Both the position numbers and the translations under genes were made by a program. From positions 60,276,292 through 60,340,291 of the forward strand of contig OX359267.1 in the NCBI GenBank assembly GCA_947179155.2: a stretch of 64,000 nt of DNA. The letters are read 5' to 3'. Every line of letters starts with the position of its first letter. Position 1 is the first letter of the stretch. Below the pieces are notes generated by a model. It saw nothing but the letters and a program-made list of their open reading frames with translations. It made no database searches and had not been told where the DNA came from. Shown one piece after another: positions 13,019-24,944 of this stretch. This DNA is from Hedera helix. Lineage: Eukaryota; Streptophyta; Magnoliopsida; Apiales; Araliaceae.

Positions 13019-13422
13019 TTAAAATAAATATTTTCAGATAGTGCAAGTTAGTTGAAATTCTCGATAAAGATCAAGGAACAGGAAATCATATTACTTTCAC
13101 TAAAGATGTAAATGTCTATTGTAGATATCAGTCCGAATTGGACAGGTAAATGATTATGTAGTATAATACTCAGTTGGTATATTATATGAGTGTTAAATAC
13201 TCAATTTGATTGTAATAGAATGTCGTATCATGTATGATATTGAGACATACTAGGAATGTATAAAGATTTCGATTATGGAATAGAAAGAGATGTTGTAAAA
13301 TTATAAATAAATGATTATTTAGCAATTATAATATTGTTGTAATTCATGAACAATAAGGAAAATGTTGTACTCGTGTTGAACTGGATCCGAGGTTCAAGTA
13401 ACCCGGATTTGGGGTCGTCACA

Positions 13423-13718
13423 GTATATATCATAATTTTCAAAAAAGTGTATAATAATATAATATTATTATAATTGTTAATTGATTTTATATATTATAAA
13501 TGATATTGTTTATTATTAAAATAAATGATCGAATTGGGGGGCTGTTCAATGGCATTCACCACAATAGTTTATAATAAATAGCATCCACCATAATAGTGCG
13601 TAACGTGTTGGTATTTAAGACCAAAATGTGAGAACTCGCTCGCGATATAATTAAAAGGGGGGGGAGGAAGGAGATGAAAGTCCGGTAAATAAGAACACAG
13701 AAAGAAAGAGAACGAGAG
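13423..13718 (+). promoter_or_regulatory. Promoter/5' leader of the kinase gene
   Basis: The 296 bp between the solo LTR and the start codon contain a TATA-like TATAATAAATA (13570-13580), two near-identical GCAT[T/C]CACCA[C/T]AATAG elements (13553 and 13582), and a purine-rich leader (GAAAGAAAGAGAACGAGAG) immediately before the ATG. The proximal promoter appears to have been cut by the LTR insertion. The position of the start site is inferred. Confidence 0.45.
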
Positions 13719-16700
13719 ATGTGGCTTCCAAAGGGGGCTGGGGCGGGGGTTAATGTTGGAGGAGAAAGGAGGGGAGCTGGAGAGAGATTGGTGGCAGTGG
13801 CAATAGACAAGGATAAAGGGAGTCAGTATGCTCTTAAATGGGCCGTTGAGAATCTTCTCACGAGAGGCCAAACTGTCGTTCTCATCCACGTTTTGCACAA
13901 ACCTAATCCTAATAATACTCCTTTATCATGTATGTTTAAATGAATGCATGTAATTGCTGTGTTCATCCTGTTCTAATTTATTCATTCTAATAGAAGTGTT
14001 GCTTATATGCTTTAATGAATATCTCTAAGCTTTTACCCTGATCATGCATGCATTAATTATTCTAGTTCCTTTCAACAATTTCCCCACCTTTTAATTAGAA
14101 TCCCCAATCATTCAGTTTGACTGTACGCGGTAAATGTTTACATGGAAGGTTTCTTGGGTAAATAGGTCCCAAGTTTTCCTTACCTTATCATCAATTTTTT
14201 CATTGAATGGGGCTTCTAGTTGATATGATTGCACCACATTATAACAATATAAACAAGGAATGAATCAATTATATGGTACTATGAAACTTTATTCGAATTA
14301 AAGAAATCTGATATGTATGTTGCTTTTCTTTCCTCTTACTTGCTACAAACACATTGCATGTCGTCACTAGTCGCACTCACCCACCAACAATATAATTTAA
14401 ATTCACATCAAGTTGTACATAAAATCATGTTGTTTCGTGAAAGTCATTGCTCGGAGCTAGCATCTCCTTAAATTACATTTTGCAAAACATGCATGAGAAA
14501 ACAGCCAAACCAGGAGAAGGCTGCTAAAATAGAAATAACAAGAACGCTACGAAGGGATAAAATGTTTCAGCGAATGGTAACTCTATAAGCATCTACATGC
14601 CAATCTTCTTATGAGATGTTGACTGACACTTCTCTAACATTTAATGATCATAAAAGCACAATTGAAAGATTTTTGGTATGAAAATTGCAATGCTGGGACT
14701 GCCTCTCTTTTAACAGTTTCAGCTATAACAGAGGAATGATGTATTTGTCGATGCAGTGGGAAACAATGCTGTCATTTCTGATATTAATGGTGCTGTATCT
14801 TCACACAAGCAACAACTTGAGAAACAGACCAAAGATTTGTTCCTTACCTTTCATTGCTTTTGTACACGTAAAGATGTAGGTTCTGGTTGTTTTCTTGTTA
14901 TGCCCCTTGAAAATACGTAGAAATATGTAATACTATGTTAACAATCCAGTATATATGAGCTGTTATATTGTCTCATATGACTATATACGATCTTTTTTTT
15001 AAAGAAAAAGAATTTTATAGGAATGGTTACATGATTGCTATTTCCTAGCTATAGTTTAATGTTTTTCTCTCCTTGCATGCAACTCCACTGTAACAGATAC
15101 AATGTCTTGATGTCATACTTGAAGATACAGATGTAGCAAAAGCATTAACAGAGTATGTTACTTATACTGCAATCGAGAACTTGGTTCTTGGTGCCTCATC
15201 TCGCCATGGCTTCATTAGGTAAATTTCTCTCCCATGAATCTTATCTGTTCTAAATCAGCAACGGCTAATAGCATGCAATCAGCAAATTCTAAATATATTT
15301 GCAAGTGCACATGTACACGTTAAGACGTTAAAGGAAAACTCTTTATACTTTATATAAAGAGAATTCACATATTTTTATCTAAGAGAAGAAGCTTTAAGTG
15401 ATAAATGAAAAATCAGCACCATACATCTAAGAAATCTTCAAGTCCAACTATATAAATGCTGAATATCTACACATTATCAGTTAGAAAGCATTACAGCAGA
15501 AAATTCAGGGGGGGGGGGGGGGGGGGGGGGGGGGGAAGAGGACTATCTTATAAAAATAACTTTATCTAAAATAATGCACACCTTCTAAAAAGACGTATTT
15601 ATCCTTTGGGCTACGGACACTTCTCAGAGGTCAACTTATTCGTGTTGGATATGTGTTGAACACCAAAACTTCACAGATATTTCTGCATACGTATCTAATA
15701 CTCTCCAACACTGCAACTTTATTATTTTTAATCTTTTATTTCAGATACTTTAGGATACTTCCCAGATGCTTTGTGATGGCTTGTCCACTGATAGACTATC
15801 TTGCTTTATCTTGTTTTTAGTTTATATGTTGCTTTGTGTCTTATGACTTGGAGGTGATTTTGGCGTTTTTGGTTTAATGTCTCCCTCCTATCTTTTGGCA
15901 ATGTATGACTAAATTCAATAATAGTAAATAAGTCTTAGGACTAGGAGAAAATGATGATGTTCGATGCAGATGTTAAGCTCCTGCCTTTTGGTTATGTTAT
16001 AATAGGCGCTAGTATTATATTTTGGTTATCTTTTAACCACTTTCTTATACTTACATATATTTAACCACTTTCTTATACTTACATATATGTATATCCATAA
16101 AAATATATTAAATTTCAACGCCCAATGTATTGTATCATACTAGTTTCTGAAAATGTCGTATCACGTATAGTGTTTCGTGTCATAACCTCACTTATCCATA
16201 TAGATGCTTAATGGTATTTATCAAATGCATGACATATACATAGCTTGGACTGAATAGCAAAATCTACCAACCAAAGAAATCTAGAAATCATCTTCTTAGG
16301 TTAGAATGACATGTAATCTCTAGTGTTATCAAATCATGTGGTAACAATTCTTCAAACAAAGACCTTACACCTTATTAATACTTTTACTAATAGTATTTTT
16401 GTAAACATTTTCTCCAGAAGATTCAAGGTTTCTGATGTTCCTAGTAATGTATCGAAAGGGGCGCCAGATTTCTGCACTATATATGTGATCAACAAAGGAA
16501 AAATCTCTTCTGTGCGGAATTCTTCTCGATCAGCCCCATTCATTTCCCCTCTTTATGGGAAAATTCATGACCAAGTTAATGATAATGGCTATCCAGTTGA
16601 TGCACGACCCAGACATAGTTTGAGTATGAGAGGTTTGTTTGTTCTTCCCCCTGTTACTGTGCTTGTTTTTCCCTATTTAGTATTTCATGCTTAGATTTTC

Positions 16701-19700
16701 CCTCATACAAGACATGTGGAACCTGTTACAGCAGCAGAGAGAACACCACAGAAGCCTCGCAACTTGCATGATGACAATGAACCAGTCAGGTAAGTTATAT
16801 AAGAACCTACAGATAATCATGAAATAGAAAAAGGAAACATGTGATGTGACAAGTTTTATAAAAGATGCTTAAATTGCAGAACAAATGCATGGAGTTTTAT
16901 CATCAACTTGTACTCCGCAAGTTTCTAACTGTTTGTAACTTGAACATTGTTAAGGCATAGAGGCGAATTTTTGTCTGGTATAGTAGTTGATGAATACGTT
17001 TATTATAAGGGAAGGGGGAGAGAGATTCTAGTCATAATCATCACTTCTTCAGTTGGTTTGTAATGTTATGAACACTATAATTTTGGTTAATGCACTATAA
17101 CCCATATTTTGTTGTTGGTGTCAGGTCTCCATTCGCTAGAGGAAGAGGTTTAAATGGGAAGTTGTGCGTGGAGCTTTATGAATCAGATACTGACATATCA
17201 TTTGTAAGCTCTGGCAGGCCAAGTACTGATCACACGTCTAATTTGCTCTATGATAGTATGGATTCAGGGAGAACCTCACGGGTTTCAACCAGCTCTGACC
17301 ATAGCTTTGGATCAGTTCGCTTTGAAGCCAGGGAAACTGATGTCAGTTCTCTGCATGAATTCTCATCATCCTCGCTTGAGAGTGAAAGAACGTCGTATTC
17401 ATCGCAGAACACGGTAGGGAAAAAAACTCAGTTGAATTAAAAAAAAAAAAAAAAAGAGAAAAAGACTCAGTTACGTACATAAATAGGCACCAGAGATCAA
17501 TGTGACAACGACAAGTCACCTTTCCATGAAGTATAATTTAATATATATCATTTTTTTTTGAACTATTATCATCTTAACATACTCTCACACAAGTCTTCAT
17601 TTAGGGAAACTTTCTTATTGTTTCATTATTTTTTTCAAATTTTCAAAGAAAGAGGTGATTAGGAGTCTTATTACTTCATTTTAGTTTATTTAGCATAAAA
17701 AGGAGCAATACTATTACTCTCGCATCACATTCAAAATGATACGTAAAGTCATACAAGTCTCCGCACGTACTAATTTTTAAGAACCACACAGACATATATT
17801 GCTATCCTGCAAGTAAGGTAAAGTCTGCTATCTTATACAGGTCACCCAAATTTTTGCGATTTGACTACTATCTGTTGATCAAAAATGTCGTTACAGGAGG
17901 AATAAAGCAGAGGCTTTGAAGTAATAACCTTGAGGTCGCTAGTTCCAAATCCCCACACGTGGTAGCTTACCTATTTCGAGAAGTATACTCTTAGCTACTT
18001 TTTTAAAACAACAGTCTTATGTGTGTCTCGAATTCAAGGCAACCCAAATGAAAAGAAAGATAAGGTTTAGTTGAGGTAGTGGATGGCTAAGGCCGATAAG
18101 TCAAGGCCCAGAGCTCACCTGCCAAGTATGAACCTGTTATGTTATTTGAGGATGTTATGTTTGGATTTGGTTATGGTGTAGTTGTCACACCACATAGCTT
18201 CGGTAGTTCTATAGGTTTTTGCTGCATTGTTTATAGCAAAAGTTGCATTTTTAATATGTATGTTATTATAACTAGGATTTATGTATTCTTTTCTTAGTTT
18301 TGTAACCGCCTTTAGAGAGTAAAACAATTTAGGTGTATCGGAGTTTTGATTTATTAGAGTTCTCTTCATCAATTGTATTCTTCACATTCTGACTAAATAT
18401 ATACATCACTGTTTTTCATGTCATATGGATAATAATGACACATCTAACCAGATTTATACAAGTATTATAATGCTAATTATATATGAAGAAAGTTTAAGGA
18501 TATGGGGTATAAATTTCATGTCAGATGCTAGGGAATCTTACGTGTGAAACTTACGTATTCTTGTTTTGCATTCGTTGCTTTGAGAAGATAGATCTGTGCT
18601 CTTTATCTCTGAGCGTTCAAAACTTAAACAATTGTCATAACATGGATCAATCCTCTTAGTTCTCTGATGAATAAACTTGACTACTCAAGGCATCTATATT
18701 TCTTAAATAGTTCAAGTTAACTGATGCTCACATAAAAGATGCAGGATGATGTTGAAGCTGAAATGAGGAGGCTAAAGCTAGAGCTGCAGAAAACTATGGA
18801 TATGTATAGTACAGCCTGCAAAGAAGCATTGACAGCGAAACAAAAGGTATTCACATAATCTGCTTCTGCTTTATATATACAGTTGCCTATATACTGTGAT
18901 TGATATGTACCACAGGCTGTGGAGCTCCATCACTGGCGGATAGAAGAAGAACGAAGATTAGAGGAAGCTCGACTTACTGAGGAAGAAGCATTGGTCACTG
19001 CAGAGAGGGAGAAAGCAAAGTGTAGGGCAGCCATGGAGACCGCGGAAGCAGCTCAAAGAATTGCGGAACAAGAAGCACAAAGGAGAATAGATGTCGAAAT
19101 GAAGGCCCTCAAAGAAGCTGACAAGAAGCAATTGATTTTGAATTATTTACCCCAAAATGATTTTCGTTACAGGAGATACACAATAGATGAGATTGAAGTG
19201 GCAACAGAGTTTTTTGTTGAATCTCGGAAGATTGGGGAAGGGGGTTATGGCCCAGTATTTAAGTGTTATCTTGATCATACACCAGTTGCAGTTAAGGTCT
19301 TGCGTCCAAATACAGCGCAAGGTCGGTCACAATTTCAGCAAGAGGTGAGGGCATAAATTACAAAATACTAATCAGGATTTAGACTCTGTACTTAATAAAA
19401 TTTCTAAGAGAACTTCATATTCATGAATGAGAAAAAAATAATTGAAAAAACTCCAATTACTAAACTTAGTAGAAGTAATCGAAAATTGGGTACTTGAAAT
19501 GGTGAAATACTAGCACAAATATAAAATTAGCTGTTAAATACTAAAATTAGAGTATTGGCTACTAAATTTACCTGTTTGCATCAAAATTCCTTCTTTAATT
19601 TACGGATACCATGCTAGCAGTTTCCTAGGGTTGTTTTCTATACTCTAGCAGCATGTTGAAAAGAGAAGGATAAGTATTCTATTTTCCTTTTCTGCTACAT

Positions 19701-21119
19701 ACACACGTGTCCTCACCAAGTATTCCACATTTCAATTAATCCCTGTCATCTACCCATCATGCTTATGTTGTTAACTGTCACATGATTCTGTAAAACATAA
19801 GAATGCAGCTCTCTTAAGTTTCCCCCCCTCTAAATACCAGTACTCAGCAGAGACCATTGTACAAGCTGTTGTAATTTGTCATCATAAATAATTCTAATTT
19901 GGATATCTCTTTTATCTACACTCAACAATAGTTGGATATAAACATGATATAATCTCTCCATGTTTAGTTTAGTGGTAGTAGCATGGTAGTGAAGACATTG
20001 TGTCATTTTATACTATCATCATAAGAACAAAGAATGGATGGAATACATGGATGTGCTTAGAGCTCCTGCATGCCTACACTGGATACTTCATATATGGCAT
20101 AAGACCACTCCAAATTCATTTCTTTCTTGTCTGCAAAACAATTACGAATGATTTGTTTTAACAGAGAAAAAGGATTAATTATCACAAAGAATCACAGTGA
20201 ACTGTGATGTAACTAATTAAGCATTTAACACCAATGACTGCAATTATTGTTAATGCAGGTTGAAGTGTTGAGCTGCATGCGACATCCCAATATGGTGCTC
20301 CTCCTTGGAGCCTGCCCAGAGTATGGATGTCTAGTGTATGAATACATGGCTAATGGTAGCTTAGACGATCGTCTGTTCCAGCGAGGGAACACCCCAGCTC
20401 TGTCTTGGCAACTTAGGTTCCGAATTGCAGCAGAGATAGCTACAGGCCTACTCTTCCTCCACCAGACCAAGCCTGAGCCTCTAGTGCACCGTGACCTCAA
20501 ACCTGCAAACATTCTTCTTGACCATAACTATGTAAGCAAGATCAGCGATGTTGGGCTGGCCAGGCTTGTCCCTCCATCTGTGGCAGACGATGTAACACAG
20601 TACCGAATGACTTCAACAGCCGGAACTTTCTGCTACATTGATCCCGAGTATCAACAAACAGGGATGCTTGGGGTTAAATCTGACGTCTATTCCTTGGGAA
20701 TCATGCTTCTACAAATAATAACAGCAAAGCCAGCAATGGGTTTGACACACCATGTTGGGCAGGCTATCGAGAAGGGTACTTTCGTTGAGATGCTGGACCA
20801 TTCTGTTCCTGATTGGCCTGTGGAAGAGGCCTTGTGCTTTGCCAAGCTAGCACTCCAATGTGCAGAGCTAAGACGGAAAGACCGGCCAGATCTCGGCAAT
20901 GTTGTTTTACCAGAGCTTAACAGATTGAGAGGAATTGCCGACGAAAACATGACCAAATTTGTGTTGGGTTGTGGCAGTGCAGGCGCCTCTCCAAGCCACA
21001 GCCACATTTCAGTGACACGGGATGGGTTGAGTGACCCATTGGTCGTACGGTCGGGGCGAAATAGCTCAAAAAGCTCCTCAAGCTCATCGTCACTCAAAGA
21101 AATGCTATCAGGTACCTAG
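13719..21119 (+). CDS. USP-domain protein kinase (RLCK-IX, U-box-52/51-like but without a U-box), nine exons
   Basis: A predicted cytosolic Ser/Thr kinase of 800 residues. Exons: 13719-13929, 14757-14875, 15097-15218, 16421-16632, 16732-16789, 17125-17413, 18745-18846, 18916-19344, 20259-21119. All introns are GT-AG and the sum is 2403 nt, in frame. Order: universal stress protein domain (residues ~22-155, starting LVAVAIDKDKGSQYALKWA), Ser-rich linker (~170-335), coiled coil (~338-445), kinase domain (~470-740). Visible kinase motifs are the glycine loop IGEGGYGPVF (~477), VAVK lysine (~498), HRDLKPAN (~591) and SDVGLARL, where DFG is DVG, as is usual in this family. A Ser-rich tail ends ...KEMLSGT. 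No U-box follows, as in the Arabidopsis At2g24370 type. Exon 5 is the least certain. A donor at 21113 spliced to 21242 would only change the end to LSGD. Substrates cannot be told from sequence. Confidence 0.92.
15508..15535 (+). repeat. Poly-G tract of 28 in kinase intron 3
   Basis: An uninterrupted run of 28 G, within the 1.2 kb third intron of the kinase gene. It could form a G-quadruplex in DNA or pre-mRNA. Its length may also be unreliable because homopolymers are hard to assemble. Confidence 0.9.
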
Positions 21120-21291
21120 CTAATATTTAAGGCTTGTAGAGCAAAAATATATAGGTACAGGTAGTTATGTAAAACTGGAAGGTTTTTTCTACACCTTTTT
21201 TTATTCTTTTTAATTCTAATTTATCTTTGGTGCATATGATCAGGAGACTGATTTCAATAGATGAAGATGGTGCAAGAATTTTTGGCAAGAA

Positions 21292-21297
21292 AATAAA
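21292..21297 (+). terminator. Candidate poly(A) signal of the kinase gene
   Basis: AATAAA 173 nt after the stop codon in U/A-rich sequence. It is the nearest canonical signal. The true cleavage site is unknown. Confidence 0.4.
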
Positions 21298-21319
21298 ATG
21301 GTAAAGTAATCTCACCGCG

Positions 21320-22157
21320 TATATTATAAATATTCCTTCGGGTGTTCAGAAATTTTTTCTCATTGAGAATGTGATTTGCGCCAATTCTTACTTATTACTT
21401 TTTCATCATTCTTCAACTTTACTTTCATCTCATTTCTTTTAAATTTTTAATGTTCTAGAACAATAAAATTATGAATAAGTATAATTGTACAATATTCAAA
21501 CACACAATCCATCTTAACAATTAAAAAGTGGGACATGACATTGAAATTCGTATCACACCTCACTTTTTAATAATTGAGATGGATGTGGTGTTTGATTTTG
21601 TGTTTGAATTTTTTATTCCTAAACTTATCCAGCATTTATACAAGTAGATTTATACAATTGTGTGCCACATATTCTAGTCTAGATTATTAAAGAGTTTTAA
21701 AAGTAATTGAACGTTAATAGAGTTTTAAACTAAAAGAATGCCTCTTTGAATTTTTAATTAAACTTATATTTAACTAGTAGAAAATCATTTGAATTTAGTT
21801 AAATCCCTTCTGGTTCAAATTATAATATTACTACTAAATTTTGAAAGCCAATTTTAAATATTTTCAAACTGAAAATCAAGAAGATTCATTAAAAATTATA
21901 AACAATAAATTTAATAATCATTAATACTTTTTAGTTAGTTTATAATATTTATCAATGTATTAAATAAAATTAAATGAGTTTATATCAATTTTTTTATTTG
22001 AAAATGTCTTGTAACTTTAAAAAGTTAATAGTGGTTTGGAATGGAGGTATGAGGTATATATGGATCCAAATTCTTCGATTTTACTTTTTGCCTAATTTCT
22101 CTCACATTGTTAGTGACTAAATAATTCAATAAATTTAGTTATAATATATTGCTTATG
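21320..22157. other. AT-rich interval downstream of the kinase gene
   Basis: No gene or terminus recognised. A small inverted repeat is present: a CACACAATCCATCTTAACAA-type stretch at 21500 and its reverse complement near 21570 surround AAAAAGTG/CACTTTTT, forming a foldback of about 100 bp (~21490-21610). Confidence 0.45.
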
Positions 22158-23008
22158 GTTAATGTAATATTTCGAATCTATATAAGGCTTGAAATTGTAA
22201 TCTTACGTGATTAATAAAAGGTTAAGTTTATGATTTAAATTATGTGATTGAATGTGTGATTATTATTTGTGCAAGTATTGTATTTATATACTTGTCTAAA
22301 CTCCGAAACGATTAATCTGGTATACATTGCGGTATATTAAAACTTAGGTATTTATATTAAGTATAAAATATGAATTCACTATTCACAAATACGAAAAGTC
22401 AAAATTTGAAAAAGTCAGTCAACATTTAAGACTAACTAACTCAGTTGAAAATGAACTAGAAGATTAACAAACTTAGTTGAAAACAAACTAAGTTACTTAG
22501 GAAAGCTAACTAAGTTGGACTAACCAAAGAAGCTAACCAAGGGAGGTGGGGGCCAGATATTGGAAGAGAAGGAGGGCCACTTTGGCCATTAGGAAAAACT
22601 TGTATGCTTACAACTTATGAAAGTATATTGCAAGCTTGGCACATGAAGTAATCAATTTGATATTTGCTTCCTTTTATGTGTTATAAGCTTTGTAATGGTG
22701 AGATGTGGCATCTTGCTAGCCTTTTGTTGCTAAATGAGGCTACTAATCACCAATTAAGCAATTAAGTGAGGATTAATTACATATAAGTAAGATTAACAAA
22801 AAGCTAAACAAGATTAAGTATGTTAAGCTAATCATTGATTGGAAGATATTTTGCACGACTTTTTGGACAAGGGAACAAGTGGGCTCGGCCAAAGGAGGGA
22901 CAAGGCCTTGTTGGCCACTTAAGTTAGATATTTTGTGTAGCAAAGCTTGGAGCCAAAGCTTGGTAGATAATTTGCTCAATGACCATGTTACCCTAAGCTT
23001 TGATTGCC

Positions 23009-23017
23009 TATAAATAG
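23009..23017 (+). promoter_or_regulatory. LTR-3 TATA box
   Basis: TATAAATAG about 850 bp into the LTR, followed by GAGAAAAATAGG and AAGAGAGAG leader sequence. The arrangement matches the other LTRs. Confidence 0.5.
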
Positions 23018-24398
23018 AGTCATTCCCCATTCATTCTTCTACACCAATTCACAAAGCAAAGCAAGAGAAAAATAGGCTAAAATAAACATAAGAGAGAGTT
23101 ATATTGTTAATCGAAAGAAAGGAGGTTAAAGGCTTATATAATCAAAGTGATACTGCTTGCACTTCAAGAGGTATTGAAAATCATCATTTCGTATTTTATT
23201 TTTCGATAATTGATTCTTAAGTTAGGATTCATGATTTTATGCATTTTTAGATTTATGATTATGTATTATAATGGTAGCGAGTCATATAATATGATAAACT
23301 AGCTAAATAATAATGCACAAGACAACAAGTTATAGCAATCGAAGCATGAACTTATGAAACCTAGTTTTCATTAAGTTTTGTGAAAGATGTGTAACCTAAT
23401 GTATTTGTAATTTGGTGATCAAATCTAAAGAAAAATTGTAGAGGGAAAAGTTAAAAAATACCTTGTAAATTAAAGGAAAATTAATTTTGAATCAACGAAG
23501 GTCGGGCTGGCAGTAGGCTGCCAGCACATTGCTAGGGTGCGTGGGCGCGCGTGTTGTGCTGCAAGCAGGCGCACGTGCTGTGCGACAAGCTGGGCAAGCT
23601 TGCGAGACACGCGCGCGCTGGCCGTGAGGTGCGTGTCGAGTTGTTGGGCCCCGGTTAGATTTTTTTCCAAAATGCTTGATTTTCTATGTTTTTGAAAATC
23701 GGACATCGTAAAAATTTCAAAAACGAAGTTAGGGACTTGAATTAAGTCCAAGTTAAAATAAAATTTGTAAGAAGTCATATTGTGACTAATTATAATATGT
23801 CGACCCATTAACCATATAGGTCGTACGAGGGACGAATAATAAGCATAGACGGTAAAATACAGAATTAGCCAAGTTTTTTCCTGCACTTTGCGCAACAATG
23901 TGTTTAACTGTTCAAATTTCATTAATTCTTTTTTTGAATTATGAAGTTCATTAATATTTATTAAATGCTTTATTGAAGAGGAGTTATTGCCATTTGATTC
24001 TGCTTAACTCAAGAAATGAGATATTCCTTTCGAAATAATCATTTGAGATAAGTTTACTATGTCAAACCAAATTATTTTGGGGTGATATATGTATGTTAGT
24101 AACTGAGATGAACCCTTATTCATTGGGAAATATATGATGTGTCAGAAAATCGATTTAAACACTGTTGATACATTTGTAGTCAGTGTAATAGAAGATGTTA
24201 TGCATAACATAAGATATTGTTATGCTAATTTCTTATAAATATTTAATGAATGGTTCTAAGTCTTTATGATTGATGAACGTTATTAGTTCTTGGTTTAACA
24301 ACCACCCAGTTTACTATAATATGACAATTGTTTAAATATTTTGTTGAGCTATTATTCTTTTGAAATCAGATAGTGTGAGTTCTCTTATGTGTTATATG

Positions 24399-24432
24399 TT
24401 AGACTTGTTGAGCAATTGGTTGCTCATTTTTG
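24399..24432 (+). other. Conserved LTR hairpin, copy 3 (extended stem)
   Basis: TGAGCAATTGGTTGCTCA, a perfect 7-bp stem around a TTGG loop, in the context GTTAGACTTGTTGAGC. The loop sequence differs completely from the other copies while the stem is kept and lengthened. Confidence 0.6.
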
Positions 24433-24944
24433 CGAATAATCTTTATTTGCAGTTAAGGAAGAAACCCTATAAGGTTCTGGAATAAAGGGGAAAGGAAAGA
24501 AAAATATTTAGAATAAAAAGCATGTTATACTCGCTTTCTATATTTCTATTTGAATTCAAGTCATAATGACATTTTGTAATGAGAATAAAGAATTGAGAAA
24601 TGTAATATTATTACATTAATGATATCGTACCATTATTATAATTTTGTGTTGTGTTATTAAGTTACCTTTTCAAAGTTAATAGATGTTAAGGTTGTTGGAT
24701 TGAAGATAATATTATTGACAATATCTATAAATATGAGGGAACATTATTGACAATATATAGAAAGTTTTGTCGAGGAATGTGGTTATTTAATTGCGCGCTG
24801 TTTAACGGAAGGTCACCTCATTCCTGGGAATGTTCTCGTTGTTAATACTATAAATCTTGGATAAATAGATGTTATAAATAATGTTAAATAGTAAGCACCA
24901 AGTTTGCTATAAGAAGTATACATATTTGGTAGCGTCACAATTAA

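Larger units (their letters stand above)
9145..13422 (+). mobile_element. Complete solo LTR, 4278 bp, Ty3/gypsy type (LTR-2)
   Basis: It starts TGTAATATCCCAGATA and ends GGGGTCGTCACA (canonical TG...CA). The 5-bp target duplication GTATA is exact at 9140-9144 and 13423-13427. There is no internal domain and no second LTR, so recombination between two LTRs has left a solo copy. A TATA box is at 10934-10941, a ~40-bp tandem zone at about 12003-12478, and a hairpin at 12995-13011. The start sequence is the same as the start of the minus-strand LTR at 45855, which adjoins an integrase end, so Ty3/gypsy is well supported and Tekay/Del-like is a good inference. It sits directly upstream of the kinase gene in the same orientation. 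Confidence 0.93.
22163..24939 (+). mobile_element. Second solo LTR, 2777 bp (LTR-3)
   Basis: It starts TGTAATATTTCGAATCTATA, resembling TGTAATATCCCAGATA of LTR-2, and ends AGCGTCACA, resembling TCGTCACA. The flanks are GTTAA (22158-22162) and ATTAA (24940-24944), a target duplication with one mismatch. A TATA box (TATAAATAG, 23009-23017) is followed by a purine-rich leader, and a hairpin lies at 24408-24425. No internal domain was seen. It is more diverged from LTR-1 and LTR-2 than they are from each other, so it is probably an older insertion or a separate subfamily. The 150-codon minus-strand frame at 23470-23922 lies within it and is not called. Confidence 0.75.

Noticed and set aside
13569..13898. 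Two minus-strand frames opposite kinase exon 1
   Set aside because: Shadows of the first exon and promoter; the plus strand has the recognisable USP domain.
20687..21097. 136-codon minus-strand frame opposite the kinase domain
   Set aside because: Shadow of exon 9, which encodes conserved kinase motifs on the plus strand.
23470..23922. 150-codon minus-strand frame
   Set aside because: Lies inside solo LTR-3, crosses a GC-rich repeat patch, and shows no domain.
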